From Chryseobacterium kimseyorum (lineage in GTDB: Bacteria > Bacteroidota > Bacteroidia > Flavobacteriales > Weeksellaceae), in the NCBI RefSeq assembly GCF_025971945.1, contig NZ_JAPDHW010000023.1:1-45418 (forward strand): a stretch of DNA of 45,418 nucleotides, written 5' to 3'. Shown here one piece after another: positions 16,407-25,266 of the stretch. The translations under genes and the position numbers were made by a program. Each line of letters starts with the position of its first letter. Position 1 is the stretch's first letter. The notes under the pieces were generated by a model. That model saw only the letters and a program-made list of their open reading frames with translations. It did no database searches and was not told where the DNA came from.

Positions 16407-17318
16407 ATGAAAAAGGAGGATCTGGTCAAACAGTATACAATCAGAAACATCATCAATTACAGAAAGCTTGACTGGAGTATTTCAGAGGAGTTCCTGTATC
16501 TTACAGATGTACCGGAGATCTTTGAACCTTTTGAGATGAAACCGCATTATTTTGCCTATGGAATAATCAATTCCGGTAGCATCACAATTGAAGTGGATTA
16601 CCAGAAGTTTGTGATAGATGAGCGTTCATTGTTAATCTACCGTCCTGATCAAAATGTCAAGGTAACTAGGATAGAAGCTGGTACCAAGGGAATGTTTGTA
16701 CTATTTACGAAAAAGTTTACGGATTATCTTTTCGAGAGTTTCTTCTCCATCGCGCCCAATTCTTTTCTGAAAAATAAGTTCGGTTCACAGGTTGTACTTT
16801 CTAAGGAAGATCACTCGAAAATGAGTACATTGTTTACACGCACACTGGATTTTTTAATTACCTCGGAGGCAGACAATGAGAGATGGATCTACTCAGCTAA
16901 AAGTATGCTTCTGGCATTGATCAACGAAAGTGATTTTTTGGTAAACAGGTACATCGAAAACAGAAACACCAATCATCAACCTCGTGAGGAAGAGATCGGT
17001 TACAGTTTCAAAAAACTGGTTTCAAAGCACTACTTAACCTTTAGAAATATTGAATTTTACGCCCAAGAACTGAACATCACAACTAATTATCTGCATAAAA
17101 TTATAAAAAGTCAGTTTTATCAAACTCCTTCAGAGATCATCAATATGGCGCTCCTGTCTGAGTGCAAAGTGCGTTTGTCAGATCCCAATGAGTCGATAAG
17201 TCAAATCGCCGATCATCTTCAGTTTACCAATCTTCAATCGTTCAGCCGATATTTTAAGAAGCAAACAGGCAGCACGCCCAGTTCATTTCGGAAAAACAAT
17301 ATTTTGGTAAATCCATAA
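16407..17318 (+). CDS. AraC family transcriptional regulator
   Basis: A 303-residue regulator: cupin-like N-terminal domain (about 15-140) and AraC double HTH at about 205-300, seen in YAQELNITTNYLHKIIKSQFYQTPSE and ISQIADHLQFTNLQSFSRYFKKQTGSTPSSFRK. I use the ATG at 16407; a TTG ten codons upstream (16377) is an open alternative. It precedes the second SDR gene by 82 bp on the same strand and probably regulates it. Confidence 0.88.
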   Translation: MKKEDLVKQYTIRNIINYRKLDWSISEEFLYLTDVPEIFEPFEMKPHYFAYGIINSGSITIEVDYQKFVIDERSLLIYRPDQNVKVTRIEAGTKGMFVLFTKKFTDYLFESFFSIAPNSFLKNKFGSQVVLSKEDHSKMSTLFTRTLDFLITSEADNERWIYSAKSMLLALINESDFLVNRYIENRNTNHQPREEEIGYSFKKLVSKHYLTFRNIEFYAQELNITTNYLHKIIKSQFYQTPSEIINMALLSECKVRLSDPNESISQIADHLQFTNLQSFSRYFKKQTGSTPSSFRKNNILVNP

Positions 17319-17400
17319 AATGATAAAGTTTGTCCATTTTCGGATAAGCAAAAGGAGATAATCAATTGCTAATTTTATTTTATAATTAAATTCAATTAGT

Positions 17401-18147
17401 ATGGAACGATTAAAAGGAAAAATAGCCATTATTACAGGTGCGTCTCAGGGAATGGGAGAGTCGCACGCAAGAAAATTTATTGAAGAAGGAGCGAAGGTGA
17501 TACTTACGGATCTCAATGAAGACAGAGGAAAAAAGATTGCCGATGAATTAGGTGAAAATGCTTTGTTCGTAAAGCACGATGTTTCGGATGCAAAGCAATG
17601 GAAAGATGTTGTATCAAAAGGTGAAGAAAAGTTTGGACCTATTAATGTTTTGGTCAACAATGCGGGAATATTAGGGCCGATAAAAACGGTAACCGAAATC
17701 ACGGAAGAAGAGTACCTGAAGGTAATTGATATCAATCAAAATGCTGTCTTTTATGGAATGAAATATACAATTCCGTCGATGCAGAAGGCTGGCGTAGGTT
17801 CAATTGTAAATATTTCGTCAGTTGCCGGAATAGTAGCAATCCCGGGATATCCAAGCCTGGCCTACACAGGCAGTAAATTTGCTGTCAGAGGTCTTACAAA
17901 GGCAGCCGCAGTAGAATATGGCAAAGAAAATATCAGAGCCAATTCAGTGCATCCAGGATACATCAAAACTCCAATGATGGTGGAAGCCACCGGCGAAGAC
18001 GGAAGCGGAGCAGCAGATGTTACGCCTCTGGGCAGAATGGCAGATGCAAGTGAAGTCAGTAACCTGGTAGTATTTTTAGCATCTGATGAATCTTCATTTC
18101 TTACAGGAACCGAGCAGGTAATAGACGGCGGGATGAGCATCCAATAG
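17401..18147 (+). CDS. SDR family oxidoreductase (glucose/alcohol dehydrogenase-like)
   Basis: A 248-residue classical SDR: TGASQGMGE at 12-20, NNAG at 86-89, catalytic S140, Y155 and K159 (YTGSK), and the family ending FLTGTEQVIDGGMS. D37 at the end of beta-2 (LTDLNEDRG) suggests preference for NAD over NADP. It resembles 3-alpha-hydroxysteroid, cyclohexanol or glucose 1-dehydrogenases; the true substrate is unknown. A strong terminator follows at 18184, so the unit is probably AraC-SDR. Confidence 0.9.
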   Translation: MERLKGKIAIITGASQGMGESHARKFIEEGAKVILTDLNEDRGKKIADELGENALFVKHDVSDAKQWKDVVSKGEEKFGPINVLVNNAGILGPIKTVTEITEEEYLKVIDINQNAVFYGMKYTIPSMQKAGVGSIVNISSVAGIVAIPGYPSLAYTGSKFAVRGLTKAAAVEYGKENIRANSVHPGYIKTPMMVEATGEDGSGAADVTPLGRMADASEVSNLVVFLASDESSFLTGTEQVIDGGMSIQ

Positions 18148-18183
18148 CTAATTGTTTTCTGCTGAACATTAAATTTGTTTTTT

Positions 18184-18222
18184 AATAGCGTCACTTTAAG
18201 GAAAGTGGCGTTATTTATTTTT
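18184..18222 (+). terminator. rho-independent terminator after the second SDR gene
   Basis: A stem of about 14 bp (AATAGCGTCACTTT with AAAGTGGCGTTATT, two G-T pairs) with an AAGG loop, followed by a T-rich tract. Confidence 0.8.
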
Positions 18223-18387
18223 ACGGACTATAGTGAACTTTAAAACACTTATAGGTAATCCTTGAGCGATTGATTTACAACCTTGATTCTCGTAAAATTG
18301 TGCTAAAACTTACTACTTATGTATCCACAAAATGTCATTTAAAGTTCGAACTTTGCACTGTAAACAATAAGGAATGAGTTACAGATT

Positions 18388-19281
18388 ATGAAACATTACA
18401 ATGACATCAGCAGTTTCAATAATGATATCGGAGTGGAAAGCCCGGAACATCCTTTGTTCAGTGTTACCTTTGGTCACAAAAGTGATGGTGGAATTGAGGA
18501 TATCATTTTTACTGCCGATTTTTATATCATTTCTTTTCAGACATTTATTTCAGGAGACATTACCTACGGTACAAAAGAATTTGACCATCAAAGGGGGAAG
18601 ATGACTTTTTTTCGGCCCAATCAAACGGTTACGTTTAAAAATGTAAAGGTGGAGGATGGCTGTTTTTTGATAGCGGTCAAAGAAGATTTTCTATCTGGCA
18701 CCTTTCTGTTCACTGAAATGAAAAGCTATGGCTATTTTGATTATGAGACCAAGGAAGCTCTTCATCTTACGCCCAGTGAAGAAGAGACCATCTGGAATCT
18801 CGCACGGAATATGCATAAAGAATCATATAATAATACGGATGTTTACAGCAAACAAATTCTTCTGGCGCATCTTGGAACTTTACTGACTTATTCTCAACGA
18901 TTTTATAAGAGACAGTTTATTAATCGAATTCAAACAACGGGTGCTTATGCCGATAGATTTCAGCAGGAGCTTGATAGATACTACAATGAAAGAATCATAA
19001 GTCAGGCAGGTCTTCCGACGGTTTCCTACATGGCGGAGAAACTTAATCTGTCCTCCCGGTATCTAAGTGACCTTCTCAAACAGGAAACGGGTAAAACAGC
19101 AATCGAGCTTATCCATATGTATCTTGTAAAAGAAGCAAAAAATCTACTCACTGAAGGGAAAATGAACATTACTGAAATTGCATTTTCCCTCGGATTCGAA
19201 AATTCTAATTATTTCGCAAGGCTTTTCAAAAAAGAGGTGGGTGTCTCGCCCAATGCCTTTAAAGATAACAGTTTAAATTAA
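18388..19281 (+). CDS. AraC family transcriptional regulator
   Basis: A 297-residue regulator with a cupin-like N-terminal domain (about 20-140) and a C-terminal AraC double HTH (about 200-293): MAEKLNLSSRYLSDLLKQETGKTAIELI and ITEIAFSLGFENSNYFARLFKKEVGVSPNAFK. It is the third AraC protein in 5 kb and stands 107 bp in front of an OYE-family gene on the same strand, its probable target. A partial -7 box (GAACTTTGC at about 18348) lies upstream of the start. Confidence 0.9.
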   Translation: MKHYNDISSFNNDIGVESPEHPLFSVTFGHKSDGGIEDIIFTADFYIISFQTFISGDITYGTKEFDHQRGKMTFFRPNQTVTFKNVKVEDGCFLIAVKEDFLSGTFLFTEMKSYGYFDYETKEALHLTPSEEETIWNLARNMHKESYNNTDVYSKQILLAHLGTLLTYSQRFYKRQFINRIQTTGAYADRFQQELDRYYNERIISQAGLPTVSYMAEKLNLSSRYLSDLLKQETGKTAIELIHMYLVKEAKNLLTEGKMNITEIAFSLGFENSNYFARLFKKEVGVSPNAFKDNSLN

Positions 19282-19388
19282 TTTTTTTTCGTGAAATTCT
19301 TTACCTGCAGGCAACTGGGGTGGGCTGCGCTATTGTCCGAAATCAAATTAAATATCAATTATTAAGTAAGACTTTAAATTAAATTATA

Positions 19389-20516
19389 ATGAATACAGAA
19401 ACACAACAATTATTCGAATCTTTTTCGTTTAAAAAAGGAATAAGTACCAAGAATAGAATTGCAATGTCACCAATGACAACCTGGGCCAGCAATGATGATT
19501 ACACTGTTGCAGAAGATGAGATCAGACACTACGAGGCGCGTAGCGGAAATGTTGGTTTGGTCATAACGGGCTGTACCAGAGTGATGGCAAATGGTATCGG
19601 TTTTACAAATGAATATGCTGCTTACGATGATTCGTTTCTGCCAGGTCTCAAAAAACTGGCTGCTGCTGCGAAAAAGGGTGGCGCACCTGCTATACTTCAA
19701 ATCTATCATGCCGGGAACAAGGCGGTGTTAGACCTTATTCCTGATGGTATTCCCGTCAGTGCAAGTGCTGTAGCTTTGGCACCATCTGCCTTATATACAG
19801 GTGGCATCGTAGCACGGGAATTAACAAATGAGGAAATTTTGGAAATGATTCGGGCTTTCGGAGAGACAACCCGCAGAGCAATAGAAGCTGGCTTCGACGG
19901 AATTGAATTGCACGGCGCTCACGGATTTCTTTTGCAGAATTTCTTTTCACCCTACTATAATCAGAGAAATGATGATTGGGGTGGAACAGCTGAAAAGAGG
20001 ATGAACTTTGCCCTGGAAGTTATCAAAGAGGTCAAGGAAGTCATCGCAAAATATGCTGACCGTCCGTTTCTGATAGGCTTCAGAATATCTCCCGAAGAGC
20101 CAGAAAGTTACAGGGTAAAAGATACATTTCCACTGATTGATAAGCTGATTGATTCAGGGATTGATTATCTTCATGTGTCATTGGCAGATCTGCTTCATCA
20201 GAAACCGGCTGGTGAAGAAAATGGTGATTCAACTATATTAAGTTTGATACTTGATCACATTGACAACAGAATACCTGTAATCTCAGCAGGCGGTATCAAA
20301 CAAGGCGATGATGCTGTGGAGGCAATTAAAATGGGATTATCACTGGTTGCCGTCGGACACGGATTAATTATAAACCCTGATTGGGCCGACCGTGTGAAAA
20401 ATGGTGAGAAGGTCGATGAAGTTCTGTGTTTATCGAAGGCCGATGAGCTTGCTGTTCCGAAAAAGTTGCAGACCTTCATCAAAGTTGCCACAGGTTTTTT
20501 TCAGGTAACAGATTGA
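19389..20516 (+). CDS. NADH:flavin oxidoreductase / Old Yellow Enzyme family protein
   Basis: A 375-residue FMN TIM barrel that reduces activated C=C bonds, nitro compounds or similar electrophiles with NAD(P)H. Substrate-binding H175 and H178 are in HGAHG, and FSPYYNQRNDDWGG follows, as in the family. The residue after HGAHG, usually the proton-donor Tyr of OYE/YqjM, is Phe180 here. ISAGGI and GHGLIINPDW bind the FMN phosphate. Its reaction may be altered or use another proton donor. It lies downstream of an AraC gene, and a terminator follows at 20571. Confidence 0.9.
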   Translation: MNTETQQLFESFSFKKGISTKNRIAMSPMTTWASNDDYTVAEDEIRHYEARSGNVGLVITGCTRVMANGIGFTNEYAAYDDSFLPGLKKLAAAAKKGGAPAILQIYHAGNKAVLDLIPDGIPVSASAVALAPSALYTGGIVARELTNEEILEMIRAFGETTRRAIEAGFDGIELHGAHGFLLQNFFSPYYNQRNDDWGGTAEKRMNFALEVIKEVKEVIAKYADRPFLIGFRISPEEPESYRVKDTFPLIDKLIDSGIDYLHVSLADLLHQKPAGEENGDSTILSLILDHIDNRIPVISAGGIKQGDDAVEAIKMGLSLVAVGHGLIINPDWADRVKNGEKVDEVLCLSKADELAVPKKLQTFIKVATGFFQVTD

Positions 20517-20570
20517 TAAATTAACCTGATTTCGGTTTAAGCAAAATTTAAAAATAGTTGACCGTCATTT

Positions 20571-20601
20571 ACTTTTTTTAAATTAAGTGACGGTTTTTTT
20601 T
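20571..20601 (+). terminator. rho-independent terminator after the OYE gene
   Basis: ACCGTCATTT pairs with AAGTGACGGT (one G-T pair) and is followed by eight T residues. Confidence 0.85.
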
Positions 20602-20794
20602 GGAAAGAAGCAATATGCCGTTAGCCCTTCCAAAATGTAGTGAACAGAGAGGTAATGTATCCCGGTAGCTTAGGAATTGGGATTTGTAAACTAATCATAT
20701 TGATTTATTAATTTCTATATTTCTACTAATATAATTACTCTATATACAAAGACAGTATAAGTTAGCTGCTCCATTAAGTTCTACATAAGAATAT

Positions 20795-20816
20795 GATTAT
20801 TTTAAAAAAAATAATC
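20795..20816. other. perfect 9-bp A/T inverted repeat
   Basis: GATTATTTT and AAAATAATC are separated by AAAA, in the 624-bp gap between the OYE gene and acr3. Its role is unclear. The rest of 20602-20840 is A/T-rich and shows no gene. Confidence 0.35.
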
Positions 20817-20840
20817 TGGATTATTCTGGAATCAAAAGTA

Positions 20841-20873
20841 AAAAAAATGCTCTAATTTAGATTAAATTGGAGC
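20841..20873 (-). terminator. minus-strand terminator behind the decayed gene tail
   Basis: On the minus strand an 11-bp stem (one G-T pair, 3-nt loop) begins with GCTCCAATTTA and is followed by seven T residues (complement of 20841-20847). It overlaps the stop codon of the fragment at 20862 and supports that fragment being the true end of a former gene. Confidence 0.7.
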
Positions 20874-20960
20874 AATTTTAGCATTTGTGCACTTGACAGG
20901 ACTTTGTTCAAACCATTTATTGACAGATATAGATAATATTTTGAATGTATTAAATGATAT
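20862..20960 (-). pseudogene. decayed gene tail, paralogue of the fragment at 3746-3808
   Basis: An open stretch of 32 codons without a start, bounded upstream by a stop, encodes a peptide with the core SVNKWFEQSPVKCTNAKI and ends in a stop overlapped by a good terminator. It looks like the last part of a protein whose front has been lost. The second, more decayed copy at 3746-3808 shares W-F-E-x-S-x-V-K-x-T and most bases. I do not recognise the family. The rest of the gap up to 21140 shows no gene. Confidence 0.6.
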
Positions 20961-21140
20961 TTAATTTATACCTTGGTCAACTAAAATCAATCAAAAATTA
21001 TGTAATTTTTTTTAAAATTTTCTCATAAAGAGAAAAGTCTATTAAAATACAGTTTGTTAATTAAAATATATAGCGGACTTAATTTATTATTAAGGATATC
21101 AGTACTTAATGCAGAGTCATCAGGGGTTATGATAATTGTA

Positions 21141-22184
21141 TCAATTTTTATAATACTTTTTCTTTAACCATAGACTTGCCCGTACCAACAAAATCAGAAC
21201 CGGAACTTCTACCAATGGGCCTATGACCCCCACAAAAGCTTGCGCAGAGTTGATACCGAAAACAGAGATCGCCACTGCGATTGCCAGTTCAAAATTGTTT
21301 CCTGTGGCTGTAAATGCGATGGATGCATTTTTGTCATAAGGTACCTTCATCGACCTATTGATAAAGAAACTGACAAAGAACATCAATATAAAATATACTA
21401 CCAGCGGCACTGCAACTTTTACCACATCCATCGGCAGTTCTACTATTTTTTCACCCTTAAGGCTAAACATCAAAACAATGGTAAATAATAACGCATATAA
21501 GGTTATGGGAGAGATTGCCGGTACAAATTTTCTGTTGTACCAATCAAGACCTTTTAATTTCACCAAAAAGTATCGGCTTAAAAACCCAGCCAGAAATGGG
21601 ATGCCCAAGTAGATGAGAACACTCTCCGTTACATCTTTCATTGATACACTGACATTAAAATTGGCCAGTCCTAATTTTCCTGGTAAAACATTGATGAACA
21701 ACCAGACAAAAAAACTGTAGGTGAATATCTGAAAAATACTGTTTAAAGCGACTAATAAGGCAGCATATTCTCTGTTTCCTTTGGCGAGATCGTTCCATAC
21801 GATGACCATTGCAATACATCTTGCCAAACCGATGAGGATCAATCCGATCATATAATCCGGCTCGTTTCTTAAGAAAATAATGGCAAGGCCAAACATCAAT
21901 ATCGGACCGATGATCCAGTTCAACAACAATGAAATGCTGATTACTTTTTTATCTTTAAATGCAATCGGTAGTAAAGAATAATCAACCTTTGCAAGGGGAG
22001 GGTACATCATCAAAATCAATCCAATTGCCAGTGGAATGTTGGTTGCCCCAACAGAAAGTGAATTAGTGATGTTTGTTATTTCGGGAAATAGATATCCCAA
22101 ACCGACTCCGAATGCCATCGCAAGAAATATCCATAACGTTAAGTATCTGTCGAGAAATTTTAGTTTTGGTTGCATACTGTTCAA
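21141..22184 (-). CDS. acr3: ACR3 family arsenite efflux transporter
   Basis: An inner-membrane arsenite (and possibly antimonite) exporter of the BART superfamily. The 347 residues form about ten transmembrane helices. The family hallmark GLARCIAMVIVWNDLAKGN contains the conserved cysteine needed for transport. The N-terminal start RYLTLWIFLAMAFGVGLGY is typical. It is the last gene of a minus-strand arsenic operon, and its start overlaps the GNAT stop codon by 4 bp (an in-frame ATG three codons later is also possible). It removes the arsenite made by the upstream arsenate reductase. Confidence 0.95.
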   Translation of the reverse strand: MNSMQPKLKFLDRYLTLWIFLAMAFGVGLGYLFPEITNITNSLSVGATNIPLAIGLILMMYPPLAKVDYSLLPIAFKDKKVISISLLLNWIIGPILMFGLAIIFLRNEPDYMIGLILIGLARCIAMVIVWNDLAKGNREYAALLVALNSIFQIFTYSFFVWLFINVLPGKLGLANFNVSVSMKDVTESVLIYLGIPFLAGFLSRYFLVKLKGLDWYNRKFVPAISPITLYALLFTIVLMFSLKGEKIVELPMDVVKVAVPLVVYFILMFFVSFFINRSMKVPYDKNASIAFTATGNNFELAIAVAISVFGINSAQAFVGVIGPLVEVPVLILLVRASLWLKKKYYKN

Positions 22185-22672
22185 TTGATTCCTATTGTTT
22201 TACTTCTTCTTTCCATCATAATGGTATTGCGCCAGGTATTTCCCAGCTTTCCTACTTTTTCCCGATGACCAATCATTCTAAAGCCTGCGCTTTTATGAAG
22301 GGCCACTGTTGTTTCATTCTCAGGAAACATCCCGCTTTGCAGTGTCCATATTCCATTACTTTCACTTTCTTCTATCAGTTTTTGCATCAAGGCTTTTCCA
22401 ATGCCTTTGCCTTGATAGTCATTGGAAATGTAGATGCTCACTTCTGCCACACCACCATAGACACATCGGTCACTCACTGCCGAGAGTGCCGCCCAGCCAA
22501 CAACCGTGTTGTCTATTATTGCAACCAATCGGCTGTGCTTTAGTTTAGCTTTGTCCCATTCTTCCCAAGTCGGAAGAGTGGTTTCAAATGTGGCATTTCC
22601 TGTTTCAAGACCTTGCATGTATATTTCAGCGATTTCAGGAAAATGGTCCTTGTGTATTGGTATTATTTCCAT
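22181..22672 (-). CDS. GNAT N-acetyltransferase, phosphinothricin/arsinothricin type
   Basis: A 163-residue acetyltransferase resembling phosphinothricin N-acetyltransferases: IYMQGLETGNATFETTLPTW at the N-terminus, the acetyl-CoA motif QGKGIGKALMQKLIEE near 90-105, and a C-terminal GFRMIGHREKVGKL-NTWRNTIMMERR. Members of this group found in ars operons (ArsN1) acetylate the organoarsenical antibiotic arsinothricin. Its place between arsC and acr3, overlapping acr3 by 4 bp, supports that role, but substrate choice cannot be proven from sequence. Confidence 0.85.
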   Translation of the reverse strand: MEIIPIHKDHFPEIAEIYMQGLETGNATFETTLPTWEEWDKAKLKHSRLVAIIDNTVVGWAALSAVSDRCVYGGVAEVSIYISNDYQGKGIGKALMQKLIEESESNGIWTLQSGMFPENETTVALHKSAGFRMIGHREKVGKLGNTWRNTIMMERRSKTIGIN

Positions 22673-22673
22673 T

Positions 22674-23285
22674 TTATTTTTCTACCTGTGAGAAAATATA
22701 AAACATCTCTGTGGCGATTTGAAGGCTTCTTTCTGCATAGACTTTTGTTTGTTCCGGCGTGTTGTCTGAAGCTTTGGGATCATCATATTTGATAGGAAAT
22801 CTTGCTTCAGCTCCTATTACCAAAGGACAACCCTCATCAGCATTGTTGCAGGTCATAATCGCACCAAATTCTTTTTTGGGATTAAATTCATTGCTGTATT
22901 CCTTCGAAAAGCAAATGACAGGCGCTTCATTTTCTGCATACTTTACAGCATAGACAGGATTCTCATTATTACTCAGCATCTGAATTTGAAATCCTTGATT
23001 TTCCAATGTTTCAGCCACTTTTGGGAACATTGCGGTCGCTTCTGTACCTCCGGAATAACAATAAACGTTTTTAATGCCAAAATGAAAGGCCATTGTTTGC
23101 GCCCAGATCTGTGATAAGTGGCTTCTTCGGCTGTTATGGGTACAGATAAAATTCAGTCTATTGGTCTGATCTGCTTCCGATTTACTTTGGATGTAATCTG
23201 CCAATGGCTGCAAAACAGTTTTTCTTTCCTCGGTAATAGAGTCCAGTGAAATTGATTCTATAGTTTCTAAAATGGTCTGGTTCAT
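22674..23285 (-). CDS. arsC: arsenate reductase, low-molecular-weight phosphatase type
   Basis: A 203-residue protein of the LMW protein tyrosine phosphatase fold that reduces arsenate to arsenite through a cysteine relay, with electrons most likely from thioredoxin. The P-loop CTHNSRR (C48 to R54) is the C-x5-R anion site. C146 and C153 in CNNADEGCP match the second and third redox cysteines of thioredoxin-coupled ArsC, and the DDP motif near 168-170 holds the acid. An N-terminal extension of about 40 residues precedes the fold. The stop is followed by the GNAT start within 2 bp. Confidence 0.9.
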   Translation of the reverse strand: MNQTILETIESISLDSITEERKTVLQPLADYIQSKSEADQTNRLNFICTHNSRRSHLSQIWAQTMAFHFGIKNVYCYSGGTEATAMFPKVAETLENQGFQIQMLSNNENPVYAVKYAENEAPVICFSKEYSNEFNPKKEFGAIMTCNNADEGCPLVIGAEARFPIKYDDPKASDNTPEQTKVYAERSLQIATEMFYIFSQVEK

Positions 23286-23300
23286 TTTTATTTATTTTAA

Positions 23301-24074
23301 TTAATAGCCTCTTCTTAAATTCTCTGCGTATTCATTGGGTAGGGGACTGTCTTCAACTGCCTTTGCCGCTTTCTCAATATTATAATCGAAGCGTATGAAT
23401 TCTACCTGAATACTATTTTTATCCAAAATGGAACTTTTTTCATCAATCGTCAGCATTACATACCCACCACGGACGTCATTGTCTTTCGGCTTACCGACAG
23501 AACCTATATTGATCGCGTGACGGAATTGATCCTGACCATCAGCTCCCAAATTTAAGATTCGGTGGTAAGGTTTGTGCGTATGTCCAAAACACAGGATATC
23601 AGCATCTGCCTGTTCCATAATTCGGAGCATACTTTTTTCCTCACGGTCTTCGAAAAGATATTCGTTTATCTTTCTTGGACTTCCGTGAACCAATAGAAGC
23701 TTTAATTTGTCTTCATTCAGCTGAAATTCAACTTTGATATGTGCAGGAAGTGATCGCAGATAAGCACGTTCGTCATCCTTCATTATAGAATTGGTGTAGG
23801 AAATAGAAATGCTTCCATTGTCTTTTTCACTATCCGTCTTATACGCACAACCGCAGTCGTTGCTCATACGACCGATCCCGAAATCATAATTACCTGCTAT
23901 GGTCGGTATTTTTCGTTTGCGGATCTCGTTGATGACCTCGTTTGGCCAGATGTTGTAACCGACAAGATCGCCTAGACAGTAGATGCTGTCGGGGTTTCTT
24001 TTGTCAACATCTTTGAAGAATGCTTCCAATGATGGTAAATTTGCGTGAATGTCGCTGAATAATGCAATTTTCAT
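23301..24074 (-). CDS. metallophosphoesterase (calcineurin-like)
   Basis: A 257-residue dinuclear metal phosphoesterase. Metal ligands are visible in FSDIHANLPSLE, GDLVGY, GNYD (His of the usual GNHD replaced by Tyr), VHGSPRK and GHTHKPYHR. The group resembles YfcE/MPE proteins. It sits inside the arsenic operon, 15 bp before arsC. Its contribution to arsenic resistance is unclear; hydrolysis of a phosphate or arsenate ester is only a guess. An unusual CGCAY insert follows the GNYD motif. Confidence 0.85.
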   Translation of the reverse strand: MKIALFSDIHANLPSLEAFFKDVDKRNPDSIYCLGDLVGYNIWPNEVINEIRKRKIPTIAGNYDFGIGRMSNDCGCAYKTDSEKDNGSISISYTNSIMKDDERAYLRSLPAHIKVEFQLNEDKLKLLLVHGSPRKINEYLFEDREEKSMLRIMEQADADILCFGHTHKPYHRILNLGADGQDQFRHAINIGSVGKPKDNDVRGGYVMLTIDEKSSILDKNSIQVEFIRFDYNIEKAAKAVEDSPLPNEYAENLRRGY

Positions 24075-24132
24075 TTTATCTGTTTTTATTAGTATTGATA
24101 AGAAGATTTATTTTTAATAATCTTAAGTTTAA

Positions 24133-25266
24133 TTAGATTGTATTTAAAATGTAACCTAATAATGCACCTCCTAATACGATGAACGCACTATTGATTTTTT
24201 GATGATTGAAAACAACAAAGGCACTTGCTAATGCGATAATGATCGTTCGCCATTCGGTAATAGTTTCTTTCCCCATTGTGAAGCATATCGCAACTATGAT
24301 TGCTACAGAAGCTACATTGACGGCATCAAGAAATGCGGAAAGGCTTTTGTATCGCCGAATCCTTTTCATCAATGGTTTGAGCAATGCGACGAAAACAAAT
24401 GACGGAAGAAATATGGCAATGGTCGAGAGAATGGCACCGGACAAACCGTTGATCTGATAACCGATAAAAGTCACAGACGAGAAAACCGGTCCCGGTGTGA
24501 CCTGTCCCACTGCGATCGCATCTATTAATTGCTGTCTGGTGATCAAGCCTTTTGCAACCAATTCTGTATCTAAGAATGCAAATAACACATATCCGCTCCC
24601 ATACAGTATTGAGCCGATCTTCAGGAAGATCCAGAACAATTTGACATTTGTTTCTGAAAGAAATTCACTTTGACCAACCTTGAAAAATAATAAAGGAACA
24701 AAACCCTGCATAGTGTTAACATTATTCCTGTTTTGAAACGAGAATACAGCTATGGCCAAGAAGCCCGCACCAAACATCAGATAAATCTCGATGATTCCTG
24801 ATAAGGAACCTAATAATACAGCCATACCGACCAAAGCCAGGAATGCAGATTTGATCGACTTCTTTGCCAATGGAACCACTGCGCCGATGATCACCGCAAT
24901 GATCGCAGGCTTGATACCGTAAATGAACGGTTGAACTTGAGGCAGCTGCCCATATTGATGATATAAAAAAGCAAAAACTCCCGTGATCAAAACGGCGGGG
25001 AAAATAAAGCACAAGCCAGCTGCTAGCAGACCTTTCCATTCGCCTTTGTCATAGCCGATGTGTATGGCCATTTCCGTACTGTCGGGACCCGGAATGAGGT
25101 TGGTTGCTCCCAGCAGATCCAGAAAATGCTGTTCGCTCATCCATTTCCTTTTGGCCACCACTTCATTCTGCATCATGGCAATGTGCGCTGCGGGACCTCC
25201 AAAACCGATGATTCCCAGTTTGAGAAAAAGAAGGATGATCTCTGTGATGCTTACCTTATTTTCCAT
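24133..25266 (-). CDS. chrA: chromate efflux transporter, CHR family, long type
   Basis: A 377-residue membrane protein with two homologous halves, as in long-chain CHR proteins. The first half has FGGPAAHIAMMQNEVVAKRKWMS and NLIPGPDSTEMAIHIGY, the second GSGYVLFAFLDTELV and AVGQVTPGPVFSSVTFIGY. About 10-12 hydrophobic segments. It exports chromate in known cases. Here it lies inside an arsenic operon, its start overlapping the DoxX stop by 11 bp, so it is expressed under the ArsR-type control of the operon and could move another oxyanion. Confidence 0.9.
   Translation of the reverse strand: MENKVSITEIILLFLKLGIIGFGGPAAHIAMMQNEVVAKRKWMSEQHFLDLLGATNLIPGPDSTEMAIHIGYDKGEWKGLLAAGLCFIFPAVLITGVFAFLYHQYGQLPQVQPFIYGIKPAIIAVIIGAVVPLAKKSIKSAFLALVGMAVLLGSLSGIIEIYLMFGAGFLAIAVFSFQNRNNVNTMQGFVPLLFFKVGQSEFLSETNVKLFWIFLKIGSILYGSGYVLFAFLDTELVAKGLITRQQLIDAIAVGQVTPGPVFSSVTFIGYQINGLSGAILSTIAIFLPSFVFVALLKPLMKRIRRYKSLSAFLDAVNVASVAIIVAICFTMGKETITEWRTIIIALASAFVVFNHQKINSAFIVLGGALLGYILNTI

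Noticed and set aside
21127..21144. TTATGATAATTGTATCAA as a fourth Crp/Fnr-like site
   Set aside because: The right half lacks TCATAA, it overlaps the end of acr3, and no -7 box stands at the right distance.
22085..22094. TCGGGAAATA, a 10-bp match to the mnmE 3' end, as a right attachment site
   Set aside because: It is only ten bases long and lies inside the intact acr3 gene, so it is expected by chance.
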